A DNA stretch of 19,008 nt, from the NCBI GenBank assembly GCA_040755335.1, contig JBFMAU010000096.1, positions 1-19,008 of the forward strand, given 5' to 3'. Below the pieces are notes generated by a model. It saw nothing but the letters and a program-made list of their open reading frames with translations. It did no database searches and was not told the origin of the DNA. Each line of letters starts with the position of its first letter. The stretch's first letter is position 1. The DNA is from UBA7656 sp040755335. Its GTDB lineage: Bacteria; Acidobacteriota; Blastocatellia; UBA7656. The translations under genes were made by a program, and so were the position numbers. Of this stretch, positions 5,951-12,580 are shown piece after piece.

Positions 5951-8070
5951 CGTTCTATTCGAGGCCGTTCGGGCAGCGTCGTCCCGAATCTTATATGTCC
6001 GGCCCTTTCAGAGAGCTTCGTTATCTTTGCGCGAACAGCCGCCGCGTCCGATTGCAAAGCGGCGGCAACGGGATTTATCGTCGCGGGATTGACTCCGCGA
6101 TTTTCCGCATAGCGACCCATTGACTGGTGTCCCTGACCTAAGGGCATGGCGATGACATCGGGGCGAATCGCGGGGTATATGAGCGCCGAAGCTTTGAGCG
6201 ACCCGTGAGGCGTTTCGACTTCGATCAAATCGCCGTCCGAAAGGCCGAGCTTTTCAGCCGTCTGCGGATTGATCTCGACCCAGCTTCCCCAAATCACGCC
6301 CGTCATCGGGTCAGGGAGTTCCTGAAGCGAAGGCAGGTTGGCCTGCTCGCCGAATCCGAGCGATGGATGCTCATAAGTCAGCAGGATGAACGGGAAATCC
6401 GCCGCGTTTGAGGGTCGGGCAAGGCTGCTCAATTCATCTATGACTTCTGCGGAAGCGACACGCGCTCTTGTCATCTGGCTCTTTGCAGGTTTGCCTGTCC
6501 ACAGTCCGCGCTCTGCGAGTGAAGCGCGGAACTCTTCTTCATCCTGCGCGCCCGCGATTTTCGCCATCTCCTGCATGGCCTGTCGCGCGATCTCTTCCGC
6601 ATTTTCAAACGGAGGCGAACTCCCCGCGCTGCGCGCAAGCGTGAGCAGCGCGTCGGCTGTCTGCCGGGTGTCGAGTTGATGAGCGACGACAGGTTGTGTG
6701 AGATTTACAATCGAGTCTGTCGCTGCCGAAGGAGCCGCTTTGATATTCCAGCTTTCGAGCCACGTGTGATCCGGCAGAAGTAGATCGGCTATGCGTGATG
6801 TCTCATCGGGGAAGGATGAAAAGCTCACGATGAAAGGCACGGATCGAATCGCATCAGAGGTGTGAGGGGCGGCGAAGAGCGGATTGGATTGATGAACAAG
6901 GAGCGCGCTCAATCCGCTGATCGATCCTGCGGTCAGAGGAAGCCACGCCTGAGTTTTATTGCGCCATCTGGCGAGCGGATCGACTTGAGGCGGAGGAAGC
7001 AAAACGCCTCCCGGTTTGTTTCGATTGCCTGTAAGGCGGTTAAGCAGGTGAACCGAATCGATTCGCTTCAACTCCGCTTCAGCGTCGGCTCGTTTCTCTA
7101 TCAGATTGGTGCCTGATCCTATGGCGAGCGCGGCTTGAGATAAGGCGAACTCGCGCGCGATGCGAATGATTTTTTCAGCGGGGATGCCCGTGTCGATTTC
7201 GGTTTTTTCGGGCGCGTAATCATCGAGAGAGTCTTTTTTAATCTCTGTTTTGCTGAGACCTTCGCGCACTATCACCTGAGCTATCGCCATAGCGACGAGC
7301 GATTCCGTGCCGACGGCGGCGGGCAGCCATTCATCCGCGTTAGCGGCTGTCAGCGACAATCGAGGCTCTACGTGAACGAACTTGCCGCTGGCGCGTCGAA
7401 ACTCTCCGAACGCCAGCGAATGATTCACGGGAGAGAGCCACGTCTCAAGGAAACGCGCGCCGAATGAAATCAGATAATGCGCACGGGCTATGTCGAAGAG
7501 AGGAATGTCCGATTGCTCGTAAGCGATTTCATACCCCTGTCGAATCCACCGCTCGTTTAACTGATTTGCATCGATCAGTCTGAAATTTTCCAGCGATGAC
7601 GCGAGAATTTCTGCCGCGACTCCTGTCACTCCCTGCGCGTCAACAGTCAGAAAGCCCGCGCTCCCGCGTTGAGATTTTATCTCACCTAGTTTCGCGGCCA
7701 GTTCTTCGAGGGCTTCTTCCCAGGTGATCTTTTCAAACTGTCCCGATCCGCGCTTGCGCCTCATAGGGGATAGCAAGCGATCAGGGTTGTAGAGCGACTG
7801 CAAAGCGGCCTGACTGCGAGCGCACGACGCGCCGCGATTGATGGGATGCTGAGGATTGCCTTCTACCTTATTGGCCTTATGCTCACGGGTGCGAACGATG
7901 AGACCGCATCCGGCCCCGCACATTGCGCAGGAGGTGGCTTTCCAGTAATCGAGACCCGGAACATACTCCTCGTCGGGTATGAGCGCGGGTATGAGTCGGT
8001 CAGTCGATTTCTGGCAGGCCGTCAGAGTCGCGCCGATTGATCCGAGAATTATGAATTCGCGTCGCTTCAT
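5947..8070 (-). CDS. actB1: ActB1/QrcB-like molybdopterin-oxidoreductase-fold subunit
   Basis: The 707-residue protein has the Mo-bisMGD oxidoreductase fold. The N-terminus carries a twin-arginine-like signal (K-R-R-E-F) with a possible lipobox L-T-A-C19, so it may be exported folded and lipid-anchored. C48-x2-C51-x3-C55-x27-C83 is a complete N-terminal [4Fe-4S] motif. No obvious Ser/Cys/Sec molybdenum ligand motif is seen, and in ACIII and Qrc this subunit carries no molybdenum and is structural. The region ARFLETWLSPVNHS and the C-terminal domain with R-G-V-N-P-A-T-I-N-P are typical of ActB/QrcB. It starts 9 bp after ActA and overlaps ActB2 by 4 bp. Real catalysis by this subunit is unlikely but not excluded. 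Confidence 0.87.
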   Translation of the reverse strand: MKRREFIILGSIGATLTACQKSTDRLIPALIPDEEYVPGLDYWKATSCAMCGAGCGLIVRTREHKANKVEGNPQHPINRGASCARSQAALQSLYNPDRLLSPMRRKRGSGQFEKITWEEALEELAAKLGEIKSQRGSAGFLTVDAQGVTGVAAEILASSLENFRLIDANQLNERWIRQGYEIAYEQSDIPLFDIARAHYLISFGARFLETWLSPVNHSLAFGEFRRASGKFVHVEPRLSLTAANADEWLPAAVGTESLVAMAIAQVIVREGLSKTEIKKDSLDDYAPEKTEIDTGIPAEKIIRIAREFALSQAALAIGSGTNLIEKRADAEAELKRIDSVHLLNRLTGNRNKPGGVLLPPPQVDPLARWRNKTQAWLPLTAGSISGLSALLVHQSNPLFAAPHTSDAIRSVPFIVSFSSFPDETSRIADLLLPDHTWLESWNIKAAPSAATDSIVNLTQPVVAHQLDTRQTADALLTLARSAGSSPPFENAEEIARQAMQEMAKIAGAQDEEEFRASLAERGLWTGKPAKSQMTRARVASAEVIDELSSLARPSNAADFPFILLTYEHPSLGFGEQANLPSLQELPDPMTGVIWGSWVEINPQTAEKLGLSDGDLIEVETPHGSLKASALIYPAIRPDVIAMPLGQGHQSMGRYAENRGVNPATINPVAAALQSDAAAVRAKITKLSERAGHIRFGTTLPERPRIER

Positions 8071-8079
8071 GCTTCCTCA

Positions 8080-8592
8080 CTAGCGATGGCAGATGTAGCA
8101 GTCCGTGCTTGCCTGTTTTTGCTTGTGGCAATCGATGCACCAGCCCATGGATTGATTTATTTCTCTTTTGATCCGGCGAGATTGCGAAACCTGTCCGTGG
8201 CAGTCGGCGCAATCGATCCGGGCGCGGGTATGAGATTTGTGGCTGAAGAAGACATCGGCCTTGGGGTCTATCCAGTAGACTCGCTGCCAGGGCGGTTCTT
8301 CCGCGCGCTGAGAGAAGGCAGCCAGTTTTTTAATCTCAGGGCTTTCGGCATTGATCGATTCGTGGCAGACCATGCAGGTGTAGACGCTCGGAATAGTGGC
8401 GTTGGGCGACTGGTCTGCGTATTCGTGGCAGGCCGCGCATTCGAGTTGCGGGCCTTCTTCTTTCGATATGTGCTGCCAGTGATCGAACTCTATGGGCTGA
8501 GGCGGGCCTTCGCCACGGGCCTCAAGAAGGATAAAACCGCTCGCTAAGGCTGCCACTAACAGCGCGATTATGGTTGCAATGAGTTTTCTCAA
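8080..8592 (-). CDS. actA: ActA, membrane-anchored pentaheme cytochrome c
   Basis: The protein has five heme-binding sites: C52-A-A-C-H56, C73-M-V-C-H77, C128-A-D-C-H132, C152-I-D-C-H156 and C165-Y-I-C-H169. Extra histidines (F-D-H-W-Q-H near 37-41, F-S-H-K-S-H near 116-121) are suited to bis-His ligation. One N-terminal hydrophobic helix (about 4-22) anchors it to the membrane. Five hemes fit ActA of ACIII; the related QrcA is usually described with six. I chose the TTG start at 8592 (170 residues) because CGGAGG lies 6 nt upstream and the anchor helix follows at once; open frame continues upstream to 8664 but reads unlike the family. This is the first gene of the operon and the likely electron exit to, or entry from, periplasmic cytochromes. 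Confidence 0.87.
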   Translation of the reverse strand: MRKLIATIIALLVAALASGFILLEARGEGPPQPIEFDHWQHISKEEGPQLECAACHEYADQSPNATIPSVYTCMVCHESINAESPEIKKLAAFSQRAEEPPWQRVYWIDPKADVFFSHKSHTRARIDCADCHGQVSQSRRIKREINQSMGWCIDCHKQKQASTDCYICHR

Positions 8593-8877
8593 AACCGGCC
8601 TCCGGAGAATTCGGCAAAGGGGCGCGCTGCAATCAGGCACACGTCTCCCCTGTCCACTTGTCAAATTGAATATGCGGATTGATGACAGCAGACTCCTGCC
8701 CGCAGGGTAAGCACAGGAGATAAACCGACTACCTACGCTTCCGAACAGAAACGAGAATGGAGATGGCTGGACTGAAAATATCAGCCGATCAGTCCGCTCC
8801 CAGTCACTTTATGCCCACCATATAAGTGCATGAGAATCCGGAACCTCCCGGTAATGATTCGAGTGAGGCGAAGCGCA

Positions 8878-8906
8878 ATAGTATGACATTTAATACATCA
8901 AGTCAA
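8878..8906 (-). promoter_or_regulatory. Sigma70-like promoter for the act operon
   Basis: Read on the minus strand: TTGACT (-35, 8906-8901), 17-bp AT-rich spacer, TACTAT (-10, 8883-8878). Spacing is ideal and both hexamers are close to consensus. Transcription would begin near 8871, about 280 nt before the ActA start. Confidence 0.65.
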
Positions 8907-9014
8907 GCAGAATTTTCCTGATGCTCGAAAGTATCAGTTGTCGCATTCGATTCAAGGCGCGGTGTTCAAAAGTCGGTCTCGATTTTGATGATCTTCCTGC
9001 CGCCGCACGCGCGC

Positions 9015-9045
9015 TTGCTCAATCGATTGTCGGATGGTTTATACT
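9015..9045 (+). promoter_or_regulatory. Weak promoter close to the VIT-family start, possibly leaderless
   Basis: TTGCTC (9015-9020) and TATACT (9040-9045) are separated by 19 bp. The -10 box ends 10 bp before the ATG at 9056 and no ribosome-binding site is visible between them, so the transcript could be leaderless or nearly so. The -35 match and the spacing are only moderate. Confidence 0.35.
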
Positions 9046-9055
9046 CACCCACGCT

Positions 9056-9772
9056 ATGGAACACGATCATTCACCGGAAGCTATCAGAGAGCGACTGTCA
9101 GCCGGCCCGCGGCACAGTTATCTGAGGGACTGGGTTTATGGCGGGATAGACGGATCAGTGACCACATTCGCAGTCGTGGCCGGGGTCGTAGGCGCGCACC
9201 TCTCGCCGAAAGTCGTTCTCATCATCGGCGCTGCAAACATAATCGCCGACGGCTTTTCAATGGCGGCGAGCAACTTCCTCGGCACGAAGACCGAGGTGGA
9301 AGAGCGCCAGCGCATAGAGGCGATAGAACACTCTCACATAGAAAATTTTCCCGAAGGCGAGCGCGAGGAGATACGCCAGATATTCAGCGAAAAAGGATTC
9401 GACGGAGACGATCTTGAGCGAGTAGTCGATCTGATCACGAGCGACACAAAGCGATGGGTTCATACGATGCTCGTTGAAGAGTACGGCCTGCCGCTGGAGG
9501 TTCGCTCGCCGTGGCTTGCCGCCCTAAGCACCCTGAGCGCTTTTATGTTGTGCGGGCTGATACCGCTCCTGCCTTATCTTTTCGGAGCGAGTGATGCTTT
9601 CTGGCTTTCATCTGCGCTCACGGGCGCGGTATTTTTCGCCATAGGGAGCATCAAGAGCGCGTGGTCGACCGTCCGTTGGTGGCGGTCAGGATTGGAGACT
9701 TTCGCCATAGGTTCGATAGCCGCGCTGCTGGCTTATGGGGCGGGAGTCGTGCTGAAAGGGATAGGGCAGTAG
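9056..9772 (+). CDS. VIT1/CCC1-family iron/manganese transporter
   Basis: The 238-residue membrane protein belongs to the vacuolar iron transporter family, which exports Fe2+ or Mn2+ from the cytoplasm (into vacuoles in plants and yeast). The signature GGIDGSVTTFAVVAGV (29-44) in helix 1 contains the conserved Asp32, and NIIADGFSMA (61-70) contains Asp65. An acidic, glutamate-rich cytoplasmic segment (about 79-145), matching the family's metal-binding domain, lies between helices 2 and 3. Three further membrane helices follow (about 153-178, 183-203, 213-234). The ATG at 9056 is chosen because the family begins near here with Y-L-R-D-W-V-Y-G-G; the open frame upstream from 8921 looks non-coding. 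It is transcribed divergently from the cytochrome operon, linking iron handling to that operon by context. Confidence 0.87.
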   Translation: MEHDHSPEAIRERLSAGPRHSYLRDWVYGGIDGSVTTFAVVAGVVGAHLSPKVVLIIGAANIIADGFSMAASNFLGTKTEVEERQRIEAIEHSHIENFPEGEREEIRQIFSEKGFDGDDLERVVDLITSDTKRWVHTMLVEEYGLPLEVRSPWLAALSTLSAFMLCGLIPLLPYLFGASDAFWLSSALTGAVFFAIGSIKSAWSTVRWWRSGLETFAIGSIAALLAYGAGVVLKGIGQ

Positions 9773-9919
9773 CCGTTGCGAGAAGTTCCCCACCCGCTTG
9801 CGGGAAAGCCCGCAGAAAACCTCCATCGGCGCGCTTAAATCCAGCCAATCAATTCGGCACGCCTGTTGCACTCAATTTTAAGGATATTCCTGATCGCTGA
9901 CGAAAAGGGGGAAAGCTTT

Positions 9920-10639
9920 ATGAAATCGCCTTACGGCCTTGAGATCATAGAAAGCTGCGTCACGTGCGAACTCCGCGCTGACCGCCTGTTTTGCAGCCTC
10001 TCTCTGCCCGTCCTGCAAGCCTTCGAAGCCATCAAGTATGCGACCGTTTACCCTAAAGGGGCGATGCTCTTCGTCGAAGGGCAAGCCCCACGCGGGATAT
10101 TCGTGATGTGCAACGGGAGGGTGAAGCTTTCGACGTGTTCGAGCGACGGCAAGACCATAATCACGCAAATAGCCGGACCGGGCGAAGTCATCGGCCTTAG
10201 CGCGAGCATATCGGGCAGAGCTTATGAAGTCACCGCCGAAACATTGGCTCCCTGTCAGGTGAACTTCGTCAGGCGCGAGGATTTTCTTCGCTTCCTTTCC
10301 GAACATTCGGAAGCCGCCCTCCGCGTGGCCGAACACCTGAGCAACTACTACCACATCGCTTACGAACAGGTGCGCTCGCTCGGACTCGCTCGGTCGGCTC
10401 CGGCCAAATTGGCCAAGCTTCTGCTCGAATGGTGCGACGGCGACGGAAAGTTGACCGATCAGGGAATCCGCCTCAAGGTTCTGCTCACGCATGAAGAGAT
10501 CGCGCAGATGATTGGCTCTTCGCGCGAGACCGTCACTCGCATGCTTGCGGAACTCAAGACGAAAGAAATCATTCAGCAGAAAGGGTCGAGCCTCTTCATC
10601 CGGGATCGCTCGGCGCTCGAATCGCTCGTAGGCGCATAG
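9920..10639 (+). CDS. Crp/Fnr-family transcriptional regulator with FNR-like cysteines
   Basis: The 239-residue regulator has a cyclic-nucleotide-binding-type beta-roll (about 28-125), a dimerisation helix (about 130-155) and a winged helix-turn-helix (about 185-225). Cys13, Cys16 and Cys25 at the N-terminus plus Cys112 in the beta-roll mirror the layout of the four [4Fe-4S] ligands of FNR, though with C-x2-C-x8-C spacing instead of FNR's C-x2-C-x5-C. An oxygen- or NO-sensing cluster is therefore plausible. The recognition helix S-S-R202-E203-T-V-T-R207 has the Arg-Glu...Arg set used by CRP to read GTGA half-sites. AGGGGGA lies before the ATG at 9920. Two tandem pairs of GTGAC-type palindromes nearby (10641-10676 and 13083-13118) are the obvious candidate targets. 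Confidence 0.88.
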   Translation: MKSPYGLEIIESCVTCELRADRLFCSLSLPVLQAFEAIKYATVYPKGAMLFVEGQAPRGIFVMCNGRVKLSTCSSDGKTIITQIAGPGEVIGLSASISGRAYEVTAETLAPCQVNFVRREDFLRFLSEHSEAALRVAEHLSNYYHIAYEQVRSLGLARSAPAKLAKLLLEWCDGDGKLTDQGIRLKVLLTHEEIAQMIGSSRETVTRMLAELKTKEIIQQKGSSLFIRDRSALESLVGA

Positions 10640-10640
10640 C

Positions 10641-10676
10641 GTGACGGCTGTCACCGCCATGGGTGACTGCTGGCAC
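10641..10676 (+). promoter_or_regulatory. Tandem Crp/Fnr-type operators, pair 1
   Basis: A perfect palindrome GTGACGGCTGTCAC (10641-10654, GTGAC-N4-GTCAC, equal to GTGA-N6-TCAC) is followed by a degenerate copy GTGACTGCTGGCAC (10663-10676). The centres are 22 bp apart, two helical turns, so two dimers would bind on the same DNA face. The pair sits directly after the Crp/Fnr gene and about 105 bp before the secreted-protein gene. A second pair at 13083-13118 has identical geometry. Confidence 0.65.
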
Positions 10677-10781
10677 TGCCCGGCTATGCGCGCTCAGTTA
10701 ATGTTTCAAATCGGGTATGACTTATATGCCCTTCTGAAATCGAGATCATAAAAGGCCGCCGCGGGCCGGGAGGTTTTAGCC

Positions 10782-11174
10782 ATGAAGCGTTTTGGTTTGA
10801 TTGCGTTGATGCTGGTCGCTATCGCTCTGATCGCTTTTTCGCCTGGTGCGAAAGCAGGAGCGGGGAAGAAACAAACGGGAGTCGTCGACTTCACTCAGCG
10901 AACCAAGCTCAAGGATGTCTACCTGAGCGGAAAAACTCTCTTCGTACACGACGACGAAAAGATGGCGCGCGGGGAGCCTTGCACCTCCGTCTACAGCTAC
11001 GAGGGAAATAAAAAGGGCAAGCTGATAATCGAGTTCCATTGCCAGCCTGTCGAGAGGACACGGACCGATAAGTTCTTCGTGAAGAGTCTGCTTCTCGGCC
11101 CGCCTCACAATTTGCCCGAAGTGCAGGAATTTCAGTTTGCCGGAAGCACCGAGGGCCATCGAATCAAACATTGA
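10782..11174 (+). CDS. Small secreted protein of unknown function
   Basis: The function is not recognised. The 130-residue protein begins with a clear Sec signal peptide (K-R-F-G, hydrophobic to about residue 19, likely cleavage near A-K-A-G). The mature part is small, basic and beta-rich in appearance, with D-V-Y-L-S-G-K-T-L-F-V-H-D-D near residue 46 and two cysteines (E-P-C-T-S near 67, E-F-H-C-Q-P near 88) that could form a disulfide or bind metal. GGGAGG precedes the ATG. It is the first gene after the tandem Crp/Fnr-type operators and is closed off by a strong terminator, so it appears to be a single-gene transcript of the regulator. Periplasmic or outer-membrane location is inferred from the signal only. 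Confidence 0.75.
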   Translation: MKRFGLIALMLVAIALIAFSPGAKAGAGKKQTGVVDFTQRTKLKDVYLSGKTLFVHDDEKMARGEPCTSVYSYEGNKKGKLIIEFHCQPVERTRTDKFFVKSLLLGPPHNLPEVQEFQFAGSTEGHRIKH

Positions 11175-11225
11175 TCGTGGTCAGTCTGAACTTTTATTGA
11201 CGATGTTGTGCTGACTGCCTGCTTT

Positions 11226-11256
11226 CCCTGCCGATAGCTATCGGCAGGGGTTTTTT
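11226..11256 (+). terminator. Intrinsic terminator with a 24-nt perfect palindrome
   Basis: CCCTGCCGATAG (11226-11237) and CTATCGGCAGGG (11238-11249) form a perfect palindrome, followed by G and six Ts (11251-11256). This is a textbook intrinsic terminator, 51 bp after the secreted-protein gene. It ends only 22 bp before the ATG cluster of the RIC gene, leaving no room for a full promoter between the two. Confidence 0.85.
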
Positions 11257-11278
11257 CCCCGGCGGGGAAGAAGGAAGA

Positions 11279-12016
11279 ATGATGATGATCAGTTCCACGA
11301 AGACTGTGCGAGAACTGGCGCTGGAGATGCCCGGCGCTACTGAAGTTTTTGAGAAGATCGGAATCGATTATTGTTGTGGAGGCGCTCAATCTCTCAGCGA
11401 GGCCTGCGTCAAGGTCGGAAAACCCATCGAACAGGTGCTTCCAATGCTTGAAGAAATCGTGAGCAAGTCGGACACGAAAGAGGAAAAAATCGACTGGCGA
11501 GTGAGACGCCTCGCCAAACTCACTCACTACATAGTCAACAAGCATCACGCCTTCACCCGGCGCGAGCTTGGACGATTGAGCCTGCTGATTGCAAAGGTAT
11601 GTTCCGCGCACTCGGCCCGTCATCCGGAACTCGTGTTGATCCAGTCGCTGTTTCAATCGCTCGAACATGACCTGCTCCCTCACATGCACAAAGAAGAGCA
11701 GATACTCTTTCCCTACATAGAGCGAATGGAAGAAGCCATCCGACGCAGCGAGCGTATGCCGACGGCTTTCTTCGGCACCGTGCGAAGCCCTATAAGAATG
11801 ATGATGCTCGAACACGACAACGCCGGAGAACTGCTGCGCGCCATCCGCGACGCAAGCAAAGATTTTAAGGTGCCTGAAGACGGATGCGCGAGCTACGAAT
11901 TGCTCTACGAGGGGCTTAAAGAGTTCGAGCATGACCTGCATCAGCACATCCATCTCGAAAACAATATTCTGTTCCCCCGCGCCATCGAGATGGAAGACCG
12001 CGACTGGGTCGGATGA
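11279..12016 (+). CDS. ytfE: RIC/YtfE/ScdA iron-sulfur cluster repair di-iron protein
   Basis: The 245-residue cytoplasmic protein helps restore iron-sulfur clusters damaged by nitric oxide or oxidants, probably by delivering iron. It has the full RIC layout: an N-terminal ScdA_N/DUF542 domain with the tandem cysteines Cys32-Cys33 in I-D-Y-C-C-G-G, then a hemerythrin-like four-helix bundle (about 78-240). Candidate di-iron ligands are His89/His90, H-M-H-K-E-E (135-140), L-E-H-D with His179, and H-Q-H-I-H-L-E (221-227). Three consecutive ATGs (11279, 11282, 11285) follow AAGGAAG; the second or third has the better spacing. The gene heads a run of hemerythrin-domain genes, and a Crp/Fnr regulator lies upstream, as often seen for NO-responsive loci. 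Confidence 0.92.
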   Translation: MMMISSTKTVRELALEMPGATEVFEKIGIDYCCGGAQSLSEACVKVGKPIEQVLPMLEEIVSKSDTKEEKIDWRVRRLAKLTHYIVNKHHAFTRRELGRLSLLIAKVCSAHSARHPELVLIQSLFQSLEHDLLPHMHKEEQILFPYIERMEEAIRRSERMPTAFFGTVRSPIRMMMLEHDNAGELLRAIRDASKDFKVPEDGCASYELLYEGLKEFEHDLHQHIHLENNILFPRAIEMEDRDWVG

Positions 12017-12133
12017 TGTTCTCGCTTTCAGTTGTCCGTCGCAGACAGAAGCCGGATTGCATCGAGTGTTTTGGCGTCCTGCGGCGGACGACTGACTTTA
12101 CGCCCGCAGAAGGATGACGCCCCGGAGTATGTA

Positions 12134-12580
12134 ATGATGATTCAAGCGTGGGCGCATCTGAAACAATGCGACAACCGCACTTCGACATTCGCTCATGGTC
12201 TTGCATGGCTCTGTCTCGCGCTCGCCGCGCACGCAGCGGATGAAGCATTGACGGATTTCCTGTCTGTTTACAACCCTGCGGCTCATTGGATACGCGAAAA
12301 GTTCTATCTCCCCTTGCCCATCTTCACATTCGAAATGTGGATTGGCGGGCTGATCGCGGCCATAATCGCGCTTTTGTCTTTGTCCGCTTTTGCGTTTCGC
12401 GGAGCGAAATGGATGAGAACTTTGTCTTACGTGTTCGCTCTTGTTATGCTCGCCAACGGATTGCTTCACATCGCGGGTTCCATTTATCTGGGCCGGTGGA
12501 TGCCCGGAGTTTATTCATCGCCACTGCTGCTGGCCGCGGCGATAAACCTGCTTGTCGCTGTCAGGAGGAATGTTCATTGA
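12134..12580 (+). CDS. HXXEE-type integral membrane protein
   Basis: The 148-residue protein has about four membrane helices. H-A-A-D-E in the first helix is a variant of the H-x-x-E-E motif that names this family, and the last part N-G-L-L-H-I-A-G-S...M-P-G-V-Y-S-S-P also follows the family pattern. Its biochemical role is unknown; conserved His/Glu in the membrane suggest a metal or proton role, which is inference. The ATG at 12134 (or 12137) is preferred because GGAG lies 6-7 nt upstream; an in-frame TTG at 12032 would add a tail without family features. The stop overlaps the start of the next hemerythrin gene (TGATG), indicating coupled translation. Confidence 0.65.
   Translation: MMIQAWAHLKQCDNRTSTFAHGLAWLCLALAAHAADEALTDFLSVYNPAAHWIREKFYLPLPIFTFEMWIGGLIAAIIALLSLSAFAFRGAKWMRTLSYVFALVMLANGLLHIAGSIYLGRWMPGVYSSPLLLAAAINLLVAVRRNVH

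Larger units (their letters stand above)
8593..9055. other. Divergent control region between the act operon and the VIT-family gene
   Basis: This 463-bp spacer has no gene of normal size. On the minus strand it holds a good sigma70-like promoter (8878-8906) and so a leader of about 280 nt before ActA. The leader contains inverted repeats: GGACTGA (8769-8775) with TCAGTCC (8789-8795), and a CTCCTG/CAGGAG pair around 8691-8716 that competes with a CCTGC-GG-GCAGG hairpin. A tiny upstream frame on the minus strand (8831 to 8781, 16 codons) follows a GGGAGG at long spacing and is only a possibility. On the plus strand a weak promoter sits just before the VIT-family start. Confidence 0.5.

Noticed and set aside
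4871..6112. A 413-codon open frame on the plus strand opposite ActC and the iron-sulfur gene
   Set aside because: It is antisense to two clearly conserved genes, its translation has no domain character, and it has no ribosome-binding site; it arises from base-composition bias.
5947..8070. Active molybdenum enzyme such as a formate dehydrogenase or nitrate reductase
   Set aside because: The gene neighbours and family segments fit the cofactor-less ActB/QrcB type, and no molybdenum ligand motif was seen.
8659..8664. A perfect TTGACA -35 hexamer on the minus strand close to ActA
   Set aside because: No acceptable -10 hexamer lies 16-18 bp downstream, whereas the promoter at 8878-8906 has both boxes with ideal spacing.
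8682..8695. A third Crp/Fnr-type box in the act leader (minus-strand GAGTC-TGCT-GTCAT)
   Set aside because: Only the right half matches, and there is no companion box at 22 bp; it is too weak to add to the proposed regulon.
11132..11953. A 273-codon minus-strand frame opposite the RIC gene
   Set aside because: RIC is unmistakable on the plus strand; the antisense translation has no recognisable features.
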